A stretch of 64,000 bases of DNA from an uncultured Fluviicola sp. (GTDB lineage Bacteria; Bacteroidota; Bacteroidia; Flavobacteriales; Crocinitomicaceae): the NCBI RefSeq assembly GCF_946478805.1, contig NZ_CAMLDC010000018.1:1-64000 (forward strand), in the 5' to 3' direction. This document shows, piece by piece, positions 47,046-57,932 of this stretch. The notes under the pieces are model-generated. The model saw only the letters and a list, made by a program, of their open reading frames with translations, was not told the origin of the DNA and did no database searches. The first letter of the stretch is position 1. Every line of letters begins with the position of its first letter. Made by a program: the position numbers and the translations under genes.

Positions 47046-49646
47046 ATGAAAACACTATTATACACTTTATTATTGTTTTGTTCATTTGGAATTTGGGCTC
47101 AACAATTACCAGTTAACTGTAATTTAGCTATACCGGGATGTGCGACACCTTCATTTAACATTGTTGGAACGCAACCGGCATATAACACCGTGGATTTTAC
47201 ATCCGGATCGGTTTCGAATCCTGCTTCTAATCCAAATGGTTCACCAGGTAACTCTGGTTGTTTATTGTCAGGTGAAACAGTTTCTACATTCATTACCATC
47301 AATGTGGTATCAAACGGAACTTTGGCTTGGTCATTGATCGGTACTCAAGGAGGCTGTTTCGACTGGATCATGTGGCCAAATAACACAGGTAATGCTTGTG
47401 CCGGAATTAATGGAAATACATTGAGTCCGATTGCATGTAACTGGAATGGTTCATGTAATGGGAATACCGGAATGGCTCCTTCGGGAAGTCTTCCTCCGGG
47501 AGGATCTCAATCGAGCTATGAAAATCCGTTAACAGTTACGGCGGGTCAATCGTTCATCTTGTGTTTATCCAACTACAGTTTCACGAATCAAAGTGTGAAT
47601 TTGAACTTCTTTGGTACTGCACAAGTTGTTTGTGGTGTTTCTGGAGCAAATCAAACAATTTGTTTAGGGAATTCAACATCAGTAACTATTGCAACGCCCG
47701 GATATACAAATCCTAGTTTTACCTGGTTGGTGACAACAGGGGTAGCAAATCCTTCAGCCGGAACAACGACAGTGAATCCAACGGTTACAACAACTTATTC
47801 CGTGCAAGTAACTCAACCTGCAATGGGAACAACTCCTGCGTTAATTGATACAGCAACTTTCACCATTACGGTAGTAAATCCACCGGCACCAAATGCAGGA
47901 CCGGATCAAACCGTTTGTCTGGGCCAGGTGATCCATTTAACGGGAAGTGTAGGAAGTCCGACAAATACAGCGAATTGGCAGGCAATTGTACCTCCCGGTC
48001 TAACTCCTCCTGCAACAGCGTCTTTCTCACCAAACTTCAGTTCGATGACACCAAATGTTACGGTAAATCAACCAGGTGTTTATAAATTTGTCTTAAGAGA
48101 AACAAGTACCGTCTGTGGTATTATAAGAGATACTGTTGTTGTTACTGTTTCGCAACTTCAAATTGCAACTACAACAACCAATCCGGTTTGTAACGGATCA
48201 AGTGATGGTACGATAACGATTACCAGTGCGGGTGCAAGCGAGTATAGTTTCGATAATGGAGTAACATGGCAAACATCCAATACACAAGGAGGTTTTGCAG
48301 CTGGAACATATACTGTTTGTGCAAAAAACACCTTGGGATGTCAAAAATGTACAACGGCAACATTGACTAATCCTCCATTGATTGTATTGACTGTTGCAAA
48401 TGATACCACGATTTGTCAGAACGGTACAGCAACTCTTTGGGCTTTGGCAACTGGAGGTGCAACTTATTCATATCATTGGGATCATAGTCCTTCTTTGGTT
48501 GCTGTGACTCAGGTGAATCCTTCTGCGAACGCCTATTATCCTGTTCAAGCACAGACTGATTTAGGATGTTGGTCAAATAGAGATTCAATCTATGTGATGA
48601 TGAATCCGGTACTTTCCGGAATCATGACTGCAGACCCGTCTACTTGTCCGGGATATGAAGATTCATTAACAATCGTTGCTTCCGGAGGTATTGGTGCCCC
48701 ATATACATTTACCTGGTCGACCGGTCAAACGGACGTAGGAACGGAAAGCACGTTGAACGATGCTCCTTTGGCGACTACTTCATATACCGTAACCATTAAC
48801 GACGTATGCGAGACGACACCAATTACCTTCACGGGAAGTATTATTACTTATCCTGTTCCGGTTCCTCAAATTACCGTGGATCAGGCAACAAAATGTGAAC
48901 CCGCGGTATTTACATTGTACAATCCGGATTCATTGAATACCATGAACTCTATTTGGAGAATCAGTAATGGAGATGAATTTATGGATGTTGATTCATTATT
49001 GACTACTTCAGCAATGAATGGAACGTATGATGTACAATTGATCGTTACTTCACCCGATGGATGTATTGACTCCACTACTTGGGAAGATTACCTGACAGTG
49101 ATGCAAACTCCCGTTGCAGATTTTAAATGGAGTCCTGATCCGATAACGATGTTTAATACCCAAGTTTTATTTACGGAATATTCCTTGTATGCAAATACAT
49201 ACGAATGGAGTTTCCCGGGAGCAACGCCGAATTCGTCTACAAATGATGATCAAACGGTCCTTTATCCTGACGGGCAAACAGGAACCTATTATGTAACACT
49301 GGTTGCTACATCCTATTTGGGTTGTACAGATACAATTACAAAAGAGGTCGTGATTCTGCCGGAAGTAATTATTTACGCCCCGAATGCATTCACACCTGAT
49401 GGAGATGAATTCAACCAAACTTGGAGAATCTACATTGAAGGAGTTGATGAATTTGATTTTGAACTTCAGATATTTAATAGATGGGGCGAAGTTATTTGGG
49501 AATCACATGATGTCAATGCATCTTGGGATGGTACTTACCATGGACAACTTGTTCCGCAAGGAACATATACCTGGCTTGTTCGCACAAGAGAACTTATTTC
49601 TGATAAGAAATACGTTTGGAACGGAAGTATATATCTTCAAAAATAA
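47046..49646 (+). CDS. Large secreted protein with gliding-type (CHU_C, T9SS type B) C-terminus
   Basis: 866 residues. Signal peptide (1-18, ending IWAQ), then Thr/Asn/Gly-rich beta domains. Around 370-440 there is an SprB-like repeat (NPVCNGSSDGTITITSAG to TVCAKNTLGCQ), followed by PKD-like segments (YTFTWSTGQTDVG; TYEWSFPGATPNSS). The last about 90 residues are the gliding-motility-associated C-terminal domain: YAPNAFTPDGDEFNQTW, QIFNRWGEVIWES, WDGTYHGQLVPQGTYTW. This directs export by type IX secretion, type B. It is probably a cell-surface adhesin-like protein; ligand unknown. Confidence 0.9.
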   Translation: MKTLLYTLLLFCSFGIWAQQLPVNCNLAIPGCATPSFNIVGTQPAYNTVDFTSGSVSNPASNPNGSPGNSGCLLSGETVSTFITINVVSNGTLAWSLIGTQGGCFDWIMWPNNTGNACAGINGNTLSPIACNWNGSCNGNTGMAPSGSLPPGGSQSSYENPLTVTAGQSFILCLSNYSFTNQSVNLNFFGTAQVVCGVSGANQTICLGNSTSVTIATPGYTNPSFTWLVTTGVANPSAGTTTVNPTVTTTYSVQVTQPAMGTTPALIDTATFTITVVNPPAPNAGPDQTVCLGQVIHLTGSVGSPTNTANWQAIVPPGLTPPATASFSPNFSSMTPNVTVNQPGVYKFVLRETSTVCGIIRDTVVVTVSQLQIATTTTNPVCNGSSDGTITITSAGASEYSFDNGVTWQTSNTQGGFAAGTYTVCAKNTLGCQKCTTATLTNPPLIVLTVANDTTICQNGTATLWALATGGATYSYHWDHSPSLVAVTQVNPSANAYYPVQAQTDLGCWSNRDSIYVMMNPVLSGIMTADPSTCPGYEDSLTIVASGGIGAPYTFTWSTGQTDVGTESTLNDAPLATTSYTVTINDVCETTPITFTGSIITYPVPVPQITVDQATKCEPAVFTLYNPDSLNTMNSIWRISNGDEFMDVDSLLTTSAMNGTYDVQLIVTSPDGCIDSTTWEDYLTVMQTPVADFKWSPDPITMFNTQVLFTEYSLYANTYEWSFPGATPNSSTNDDQTVLYPDGQTGTYYVTLVATSYLGCTDTITKEVVILPEVIIYAPNAFTPDGDEFNQTWRIYIEGVDEFDFELQIFNRWGEVIWESHDVNASWDGTYHGQLVPQGTYTWLVRTRELISDKKYVWNGSIYLQK

Positions 49647-49662
49647 TTAATTGATCCGTTAT

Positions 49663-49700
49663 AATAAGGGGCTATCTAAACAGGTAGCCCCTTATTGTTT
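49663..49700 (+). terminator. Terminator after the gliding-type protein
   Basis: AATAAGGGGCTA (49663-49674) pairs with TAGCCCCTTATT (49685-49696), extended by two inner pairs, followed by GTTTTT. Confidence 0.92.
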
Positions 49701-49731
49701 TTATGATATTCGAATTAAGCCCGGTCTATCA

Positions 49732-49762
49732 TTTGGGGATAACGGTAGATTTCTTAATTTCG
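49732..49762 (+). promoter_or_regulatory. hutU promoter
   Basis: TTTG (49732-49735), 19 bases, TAATTTCG (49755-49762), one mismatch in the -7 box. ATG follows 17 bases later. Confidence 0.65.
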
Positions 49763-49779
49763 CAACATAAGTGCATTTT

Positions 49780-51777
49780 ATGAGTCTGAACGAATTTCAA
49801 AACGAACTAATAACAGGAATCCCTGCAATCCTTCCTCCAAAGAAAGAGTACGAATTGGCAATCAATCATGCGCCAAAACGCAAAGAAATCCTTTCAGAAG
49901 AAGAACGGATCCTGGCATTGAAAAATGCGTTAAGGTATTTTCCAAAAGAACAGCATGCTGAACTTGCAGTGGAGTTTTCTGAAGAGCTGGAGAAACGTGG
50001 AAGAATTTACATGTATCGCTTCAGACCGGATTACAAGATGTATGCTCGCCCGATTGATGAGTATCCGGGAAAATCAATGCAAGCGAAGGCAATTATGCTG
50101 ATGATTCAAAATAACCTTGATTATGCAGTAGCTCAGCACCCGCATGAATTGATCACTTACGGCGGAAATGGTGCTGTTTTCCAAAATTGGATCCAGTATC
50201 GCCTGACGATGAAGTATCTGTCGGAAATGGAAGATGATCAAACCCTGGTTATGTATTCGGGACATCCGCTTGGACTTTTCCCTTCACATAAAGATGCTCC
50301 GCGTGTTGTGGTTACGAATGGAATGATGATTCCGAATTATTCGAAACCGGATGACTGGGAAAAATTCAATGCATTAGGAGTGACACAATACGGTCAAATG
50401 ACAGCGGGTTCATATATGTATATCGGGCCACAGGGAATTGTTCATGGAACAACGATCACAGTTTTGAATGGTTTCCGGAAAATCAAGAAAAGTCCCGCAG
50501 GATCATTATTCATCACATCCGGTTTGGGAGGAATGAGTGGTGCTCAACCAAAGGCCGGAACAATAGCTGGTTGTGTGACTGTTTGTGCGGAAGTAAACCC
50601 AAAAATCACACGGATCAGACATGAACAAGGCTGGATTCATGAAGTGATTGAGGACCTGGATGATTTGGTGAAGAGAGTACGCGAAGCACAATCAAAAAAA
50701 GAAGTTGTATCCATTGCCTATTTAGGAAATGTCGTAGATGTTTGGGAGAAATTTGACCAGGAGAATTTACATATTGACTTAGGTTCTGATCAAACATCAC
50801 TTCATAATCCTTGGGCAGGAGGATATTATCCGGTTGGAATCACTTTCGAAGAATCCAATCGATTAATGGCAGAAAATCCTGATCTATTCAGGGAAAAAGT
50901 ACAAGAAACTCTTATTCGCCATGCAAGTGCAATTAATGCGCACACGGCAAAAGGGACTTACTTCTTTGATTATGGGAATGCCTTTTTATTGGAAGCATCC
51001 CGAGCCGGAGCCGATGTAATGGCACCCAATGGGATTGATTTTAAATATCCTTCGTATGTTCAAGACATCATGGGCCCCATGTGTTTCGATTATGGTTTTG
51101 GGCCTTTCCGCTGGGTCTGTACTTCCGGAAACCCGCAAGATCTGGAAAAGACAGATGCAATTGCTTGTGCCGTTTTAGAAGAGATGAAACAGCAGAGCCC
51201 GGAAGAAATCCAGCAACAAATGGCTGATAATATTCAATGGATCAAAGGTGCCCAGGAAAATAAACTGGTGGTTGGTTCCCAGGCACGTATACTATATGCC
51301 GACGCAGAAGGAAGAATGAAAATTGCTTCTGCTTTTAATGAGGCGATTTCGAAAGGAATCATTGGTCCGGTTGTTCTTGGCCGTGACCACCACGATGTTT
51401 CCGGAACGGATTCCCCTTATCGTGAAACTTCCAATATCTATGACGGTTCGCGATTCACTGCCGATATGGCTATCCAGAATGTAATCGGAGATTCTTTCCG
51501 AGGTGCAACCTGGGTTTCTATTCACAATGGAGGCGGAGTAGGTTGGGGAGAAGTCATCAACGGAGGTTTCGGAATGTTATTGGATGGGGCTTCCGATGCT
51601 GAAAGAAAATTGAAGTCCATGTTACATTGGGATGTGAACAATGGAATTGCGCGAAGAAACTGGGCACGGAACGAAGGTGCTATTTTCGCAATTAAGCGCG
51701 CCATGGAAGCAGAACCTAAATTAAAGGTAACAATTCCTGAGTTGGTTGATGAAGACTTGTTGAAAAGCCTGAAATAA
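49780..51777 (+). CDS. hutU: Urocanate hydratase
   Basis: 665 residues from ATG 49780; a GTG at 49771 would add three residues. Urocanase uses tightly bound NAD+ to convert urocanate to imidazolonepropionate in histidine degradation. Blocks: ITYGGNGAVFQNWIQYRL, YSGHPLGLFPSH, GQMTAGSYMYIGPQGIVHGT (NAD site), SGLGGMSGAQPKAG and the active-site region MGPMCFDYGFGPFRWVCTSG. It is about 100 residues longer than the Pseudomonas enzyme, as in the longer form of the family. hutH and hutI are not in the window. Its end forms part of a 23-bp inverted repeat. Confidence 0.95.
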   Translation: MSLNEFQNELITGIPAILPPKKEYELAINHAPKRKEILSEEERILALKNALRYFPKEQHAELAVEFSEELEKRGRIYMYRFRPDYKMYARPIDEYPGKSMQAKAIMLMIQNNLDYAVAQHPHELITYGGNGAVFQNWIQYRLTMKYLSEMEDDQTLVMYSGHPLGLFPSHKDAPRVVVTNGMMIPNYSKPDDWEKFNALGVTQYGQMTAGSYMYIGPQGIVHGTTITVLNGFRKIKKSPAGSLFITSGLGGMSGAQPKAGTIAGCVTVCAEVNPKITRIRHEQGWIHEVIEDLDDLVKRVREAQSKKEVVSIAYLGNVVDVWEKFDQENLHIDLGSDQTSLHNPWAGGYYPVGITFEESNRLMAENPDLFREKVQETLIRHASAINAHTAKGTYFFDYGNAFLLEASRAGADVMAPNGIDFKYPSYVQDIMGPMCFDYGFGPFRWVCTSGNPQDLEKTDAIACAVLEEMKQQSPEEIQQQMADNIQWIKGAQENKLVVGSQARILYADAEGRMKIASAFNEAISKGIIGPVVLGRDHHDVSGTDSPYRETSNIYDGSRFTADMAIQNVIGDSFRGATWVSIHNGGGVGWGEVINGGFGMLLDGASDAERKLKSMLHWDVNNGIARRNWARNEGAIFAIKRAMEAEPKLKVTIPELVDEDLLKSLK

Positions 51778-51837
51778 TTGAAAATGGAGAATTGAAAAGT
51801 TGAGAAGAAAAGCTTTTTCAATTCTCCATTTTCAATT
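51776..51837. terminator. 23-bp perfect inverted repeat between convergent stops
   Basis: 51776-51798 (begins AATTGAAAATGG, in the hutU stop codon) is exactly complementary to 51815-51837 (ends CCATTTTCAATT, reaching the OmpA-protein stop). The loop is 16 bases. AT-rich and symmetrical, it can act for both genes. Confidence 0.85.
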
Positions 51838-53012
51838 TATAATACTTTAATCTCTACCCTGCGATTACTTTGTTCTTCCGAAGCAAATTTTGCATTTGGA
51901 AAAAGGGGCATAGTATTTCCGTATCCAACGGTTGTCAGCCGGTTTTTATCGATCCCATTTTCCACTAAATAGTGAGCTACTCTTTTTGCCCGTGCTTCGG
52001 ATAATTTTTGAGCCTCAAAGGTATTCTCTCCATTGGAATGTACGTGACCCTGAATCTCGACTTTGATTCCTGCGTTTAAGGCTAAGAAATCTTTTAAACG
52101 TCTTAATTTCGGTTCAGCACTTTGAAGAAATTCAGACGATCCCGGAAAGAATTCGATTTCGTCGATTTGCATACTTTTTCCTTCGCCTAAGGGTTCGATC
52201 CAAATAACAATTTCGGTTTCTGTATTCGCAGATACAGGTTCTTCCCGATCTACGAAGAAATAACCTTCGGCATCAATTTTCAATTGCACCTTACCGGATT
52301 TGTCAATAGAGAAACGGAAATCCGAACCTTGGTAAGCAGCAGTTATACCTTTGATTCCTGTCAGAGTCAGATTGGATATCACAGGTTTTCCCGTTTCATA
52401 ATCCCGTACAAGAATGGAAAGGCCTGCTTCCGTTTTATCTGTTCTAAGATCCATCAGCTTTCCTCCTTCTGAGGTTTCCTGAAGTTCTCCTGTCATAGGT
52501 TCGAAATCAAAATCTACTTCCATGAACTCCTTGACCTTTGGTGTACAGATAAAACAAATGATGATTTCTTTTCCGGCAACCAAGTCAATTGGGTAAAGCG
52601 TGTTTTGAGATACAACCAGTCCCAAGCCCAATTCCAGGGTAGGTTTTGCAATAATTCGCCTGATTTCGGCAGACCCTTTGGCAATTTCTTCGCATGGATA
52701 TTTTGTTTCTCCTTCAAATATGACCATTTGAATCGGTTCAGGACATCTCGCATGCAAAGTGAATCGACCGTTGAAAGATGCTTTGAAGGAACAGAATAAC
52801 GTGTTTTTCTCCTCGATGTTACTTAATGAAGGATAAGCCTGAAAATCATTTTTTTTTCCGCCTTTTCCGGAAAATTGCATTCTGTATTCACCGATCTTTA
52901 ACAAGTTGGTGGCACCGGTACAATCAGAAATGGCATCGGAACTTTCGAGAACTTGTTGTCCGAACACATTTGTAAAGAGAAAAGAAAGAAATAATAGGAG
53001 AGAATATTTCAT
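51837..53012 (-). CDS. OmpA-domain outer-membrane protein
   Basis: 391 residues. Signal peptide KYSLLLFLSFLFTNVFGQ, an N-terminal beta-rich region of unknown type with several cysteines, a carboxypeptidase-regulatory-like segment (ISNLTLTGIKGITAAYQG), and a C-terminal OmpA peptidoglycan-binding domain: IEFFPGSSEFL, VEIQGHVHSNGENTFEAQKL, LSEARAKRVAHYL, VGYGNTMP and SNRRVEIKVL. Probably links the outer membrane to the cell wall. An in-frame ATG at 53036 lies upstream of the -7 box, so 53012 is preferred. Confidence 0.88.
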   Translation of the reverse strand: MKYSLLLFLSFLFTNVFGQQVLESSDAISDCTGATNLLKIGEYRMQFSGKGGKKNDFQAYPSLSNIEEKNTLFCSFKASFNGRFTLHARCPEPIQMVIFEGETKYPCEEIAKGSAEIRRIIAKPTLELGLGLVVSQNTLYPIDLVAGKEIIICFICTPKVKEFMEVDFDFEPMTGELQETSEGGKLMDLRTDKTEAGLSILVRDYETGKPVISNLTLTGIKGITAAYQGSDFRFSIDKSGKVQLKIDAEGYFFVDREEPVSANTETEIVIWIEPLGEGKSMQIDEIEFFPGSSEFLQSAEPKLRRLKDFLALNAGIKVEIQGHVHSNGENTFEAQKLSEARAKRVAHYLVENGIDKNRLTTVGYGNTMPLFPNAKFASEEQSNRRVEIKVL

Positions 53013-53018
53013 TGACTG

Positions 53019-53026
53019 CAAAGATA
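53019..53026 (-). promoter_or_regulatory. -7 box of the OmpA-domain gene, apparently leaderless
   Basis: Perfect TATCTTTG on the minus strand, six bases before ATG 53012 and downstream of the alternative ATG 53036. -33 TTG not seen. Confidence 0.55.
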
Positions 53027-53107
53027 GCTTTTTCATCAGTTTTGAAAAACCCCCTTTTTTTCTTCTTTCTGAATGGATTGACTGAGCATATTAAATGTAT
53101 TTTTTAA

Positions 53108-54508
53108 TTAGTATTTTACATTTAATTGGGCTTTCAGACAGGTTCGGAGATACAAATGATCAAGCGTCGGGTAGATATGAACAACAGCAACCTCGTGTGT
53201 TTTTCCGGTTAAAGTGAAATCGCCTACTTTCTTTTGAAGATTTTGGTCCATCATTTTCTTCAGATCATTGAACTGATTCGTCAAATCCAGCTTGGTAGCT
53301 TTTTCAAGTTCTGAATAGATGCGATTTGAAAACAACCATTTCGCACTTTTCAGAAGAATGCTTTTGGTCTTCAGATCGTATTCGAGTTTCGTGAGTTCCA
53401 GTATTTTCGTTTCGTTATTAAACTGTGGAATACCCTGAAGATATAGAACTCCTTTTTTTGTTCCGCTGAACTGAATTGCCAAAACCAGTTTGCTTTTATC
53501 CAGGCCGCTTACTTTAACAGAATTAAACTCAAAGTGATTCTTATTAAAGTCGATGGTTTTTCCTCTAACCTGCTGGGTGAATAGCTGTGAGATGGAATCA
53601 TAATTCAATTCGAAATCGGTGAACAGATCAAAGGTGTCTTTTGGTGCACTCTGGATGAGATTCAACTTTGGAAGTTCTGTGGAAGGTGTTTTTACTGAAT
53701 TTTGATTGAGATACGTTTTGCAATTCAATACAAGCGTAGTGTACAGTTTGTTTTGACTTAAACGGGGTTTAACCAAGGAGAGTGAGATCGGCTCGAAATG
53801 AATATAACCCAGATAAGGAATCCTAATTGATTGATTCATGTCCTTCCATAAGTCTTTTGCTTCTTTCTGGAACGAAATAGTTGCCAACTGTTTATCCGTT
53901 TCTTCGCATTGTTTTTTCAAGGTCTTGCGAACCTCTTTGATCACTTCATCCGTGGCATCAAATCTAAACAAGGTCACTTCGCATGGATTCAAGGATTTCA
54001 ATTCATCAATACTTGTTTTTGTGTTCAAACCATAATTCTCATTGATGTTCAGTTCTGTAGCGAAACGAATTCTTACGGAAGGTTTTTTCTCATTGACTCC
54101 ACATGAAAATGGAATGATAGGAGTAAGACAAATGGGTTTTGCACTTAGTAAGTCTGAACAGGCTGCACAATACTCCATTTTAATCCAGTAAGAGCCATGT
54201 AATTCGGATAGTAAATGATTATTGACAGTAGAGATATTGAAAGAATCCTTTTGAAATTCAAATTCATAGCGGATTCCACTGCAAGGTCTGTCAGAACCTT
54301 TAGTTATAGCAGGAACCGTTTTGTTGGCTTGTTTGAAATAACCCGAAAGATTGATCTCAATCGGAACCACGATACTGTTAATTCCGGAATTAATTTCAGG
54401 TGGTGCTTCCGAGAGGTTTAAGCCGGTTGGAGCTTCGGGTTGAATTGTACGGCAAGAACTTATAAGAACCAGTAGAAGAAGTCCGATTTTAAATTTTAGT
54501 ATGCGCAC
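53108..54508 (-). CDS. DUF4403-like lipoprotein
   Basis: 466 residues starting with GTG; no ATG is available before the lipoprotein signal RILKFKIGLLLLVLISSC, whose lipobox Cys is residue 19. The body is a repeated alpha/beta-rich sequence (INSIVVPIEINLSGYFKQ; DRPCSGIRYEFEF; IPYLGYIHFEPISLSLVKP; VVHIYPTLDHLYLRTCLKAQ) like DUF4403 proteins, which may have a lipid-binding fold similar to mammalian SMP/BPI domains; that comparison is from memory. Probably an outer-membrane-attached periplasmic protein. Divergent from a tiny lipoprotein gene 52 bases away. Confidence 0.72.
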   Translation of the reverse strand: MRILKFKIGLLLLVLISSCRTIQPEAPTGLNLSEAPPEINSGINSIVVPIEINLSGYFKQANKTVPAITKGSDRPCSGIRYEFEFQKDSFNISTVNNHLLSELHGSYWIKMEYCAACSDLLSAKPICLTPIIPFSCGVNEKKPSVRIRFATELNINENYGLNTKTSIDELKSLNPCEVTLFRFDATDEVIKEVRKTLKKQCEETDKQLATISFQKEAKDLWKDMNQSIRIPYLGYIHFEPISLSLVKPRLSQNKLYTTLVLNCKTYLNQNSVKTPSTELPKLNLIQSAPKDTFDLFTDFELNYDSISQLFTQQVRGKTIDFNKNHFEFNSVKVSGLDKSKLVLAIQFSGTKKGVLYLQGIPQFNNETKILELTKLEYDLKTKSILLKSAKWLFSNRIYSELEKATKLDLTNQFNDLKKMMDQNLQKKVGDFTLTGKTHEVAVVHIYPTLDHLYLRTCLKAQLNVKY

Positions 54509-54536
54509 AATGACGGAAATTTCATAATTGATTTTC

Positions 54537-54544
54537 CAAAATTA
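54537..54544 (-). promoter_or_regulatory. -7 box for the DUF4403-like gene
   Basis: TAATTTTG on the minus strand, 28 bases before the GTG at 54508; no clear -33. Confidence 0.4.
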
Positions 54545-54560
54545 GTATTAACTTCAAGTT

Positions 54561-54734
54561 ATGAATAAGATTTTTTATTTTGCTGTGGGTTTATTCACCC
54601 TTGTATCTTGTCAGAAGTCACAAACATGTACTTGTTCAGACGGGTATACTTTCACGGTTAAAGCTTCGAAAAAAACGGCTGCGGATACCTGTGAAAAATA
54701 TTCAGATGAAAAAATTGATTGTAAAATCAATTGA
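54561..54734 (+). CDS. Tiny lipoprotein (57 aa), paralogue of 55063-55254
   Basis: 57 residues, MNKIFYFAVGLFTLVSC then QKSQTCTCSDGYTF. A lipoprotein signal with lipobox TLVSC (Cys17) leaves a mature chain of 41 residues carrying four more cysteines. It shares the order Cys-Gln/Lys-Lys ... TCTC/TCTY ... SDG ... K-T-AA-x-TC with the gene 330 bases downstream, so both are copies of one small family. Function unknown; the even number of mature cysteines (apart from the acylated one) allows two disulfides. No clear promoter is seen in the 52-base divergent spacer. Confidence 0.7.
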   Translation: MNKIFYFAVGLFTLVSCQKSQTCTCSDGYTFTVKASKKTAADTCEKYSDEKIDCKIN

Positions 54735-55062
54735 TGTTACTTGTTTTTTAGTTAAAAACAGTATTTTTTTTCTATCTGCCATGAAAATAAATAAGTTTCG
54801 AATTTAGTTAGGAGAAACGATCTTGCATATTGACTCTTAACGTGTATGTAATTGATAATCAATACATAGCAATAGATTTTGCGCTTCTGAGCGGAATTGA
54901 TTTTTAAAACCTAAATCAATTCGGATTTCATTTTGACTATTTTTTTTATCATTTGTTCAAAAACAATACAAAAAAAAATAAGGTATTGGCACACCATTAA
55001 TCCGAAAAAAACTATCTTCGCCGTAATTAAATTATTTTATAACCTTTCATCTTAAACTTAGT
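54735..55062. other. AT-rich spacer with a possible promoter
   Basis: A 328-base spacer between the two tiny lipoprotein genes. No ORF with a credible start and composition. TATCTTCG at 55014-55021, one base from the -7 consensus, with a TTG at 54987-54989 (24-base spacing, long), may drive the second lipoprotein with a leader of about 40 bases. Confidence 0.45.
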
Positions 55063-55254
55063 ATGAAAAAACTTATTTTAGTTGCTGCAGTAGCAACATT
55101 CGCATTAGCTTCTTGTAAAAAAGATTACACTTGTACTTATACAAACTCTGATGGAACTAAAACAACAACAACTTACACAGGATTGAGCAAAACAGCTAAA
55201 ACAGCTGCAGAGTCTACATGTTCACTTTCTGGAGGTACATTCGCTAAAAAATAA
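55063..55254 (+). CDS. Tiny lipoprotein (63 aa)
   Basis: 63 residues with a lipoprotein signal KKLILVAAVATFALASC (lipobox ALASC, Cys18), then KKDYTCTYTNSDGTKTTTTY, a Thr-rich middle and KTAKTAAESTCSLSGGTFAKK. It has two further cysteines. It resembles the 57-residue lipoprotein at 54561. Composition, the clean signal, and a strong terminator 37 bases downstream support a real gene. Function unknown. Confidence 0.8.
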   Translation: MKKLILVAAVATFALASCKKDYTCTYTNSDGTKTTTTYTGLSKTAKTAAESTCSLSGGTFAKK

Positions 55255-55291
55255 TTAGATATTCTAAGAATATCCTAATTATTAGGAAATT

Positions 55292-55325
55292 AAAAAGGGC
55301 TGTTTCGTATGAAACAGCCCTTTTT
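55292..55325 (+). terminator. Terminator of the 63-aa lipoprotein gene
   Basis: AAAAAGGGCTGTTTC (55292-55306), loop GTAT, GAAACAGCCCTTTTT (55311-55325): 15 perfect pairs. Two smaller palindromes precede it: GATATTC/GAATATC (55258-55274) and CCTAA/TTAGG (55274-55286). Confidence 0.93.
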
Positions 55326-55391
55326 GTTTTGTTGCCACGTTCGGGATTATGCAGTTTAACCTGTACTAGAGCTTTATGACTTTTTTATATT

Positions 55392-55431
55392 AGAACGACA
55401 CTTCTAATTGTTAGAAGTGTCGTTCTGTTTT
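55392..55431 (+). repeat. 16-bp perfect hairpin with T-tract
   Basis: AGAACGACACTTCTAA (55392-55407), loop TTG, TTAGAAGTGTCGTTCT (55411-55426), then GTTTTT. It has terminator form for the plus strand although the plus-strand gene already has one; for the convergent icd gene it lacks a T-tract on the proper side. Confidence 0.85.
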
Positions 55432-55448
55432 TATGCTTTAAACCTAAA

Positions 55449-57704
<2,256 letters not shown>

Positions 57705-57731
57705 TTAAGGATTATTCCTAACCGATGGTGG

Positions 57732-57762
57732 CAAATTTAAGGGTTGAAGATTGGAATGTCAA
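57732..57762 (-). promoter_or_regulatory. icd promoter
   Basis: On the minus strand TTG (57762-57760), 20 bases, TAAATTTG (57739-57732). Confidence 0.72.
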
Positions 57763-57855
57763 TAAATAAGAGGGTTAATTTTAAAGACTTTGCAAATGTG
57801 TGAATAGAATGATAAAATTGAAAAATAAATCAACTGATAATCAGGTTATTAACCG

Positions 57856-57885
57856 TTAGTCTGTTCGCTTCTTTGCGAACACTAA
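57856..57885. repeat. Short hairpin in the icd-rdgB spacer
   Basis: GTTCGC and GCGAAC around TTCTTT, extended by TTAGT/ACTAA with a 2-base bulge. The adjacent DNA (57886-57905) repeats AAATTCT three times. The rest of the 255-base spacer holds only the icd promoter. Confidence 0.5.
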
Positions 57886-57932
57886 AATTCTGAAATTCTA
57901 AAATTCCGGGTGCCAAGTTTTAAGGTGTTTAT

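Noticed and set aside
54580..54807. 75-codon frame overlapping the tiny lipoprotein
   Set aside because: The other frame gives a clean lipoprotein with a homologue nearby; this one has no signal or family resemblance.
55392..55431. Terminator of icd
   Set aside because: The T-tract is on the plus strand, whereas icd is transcribed from the minus strand; only a weak bidirectional effect is possible.
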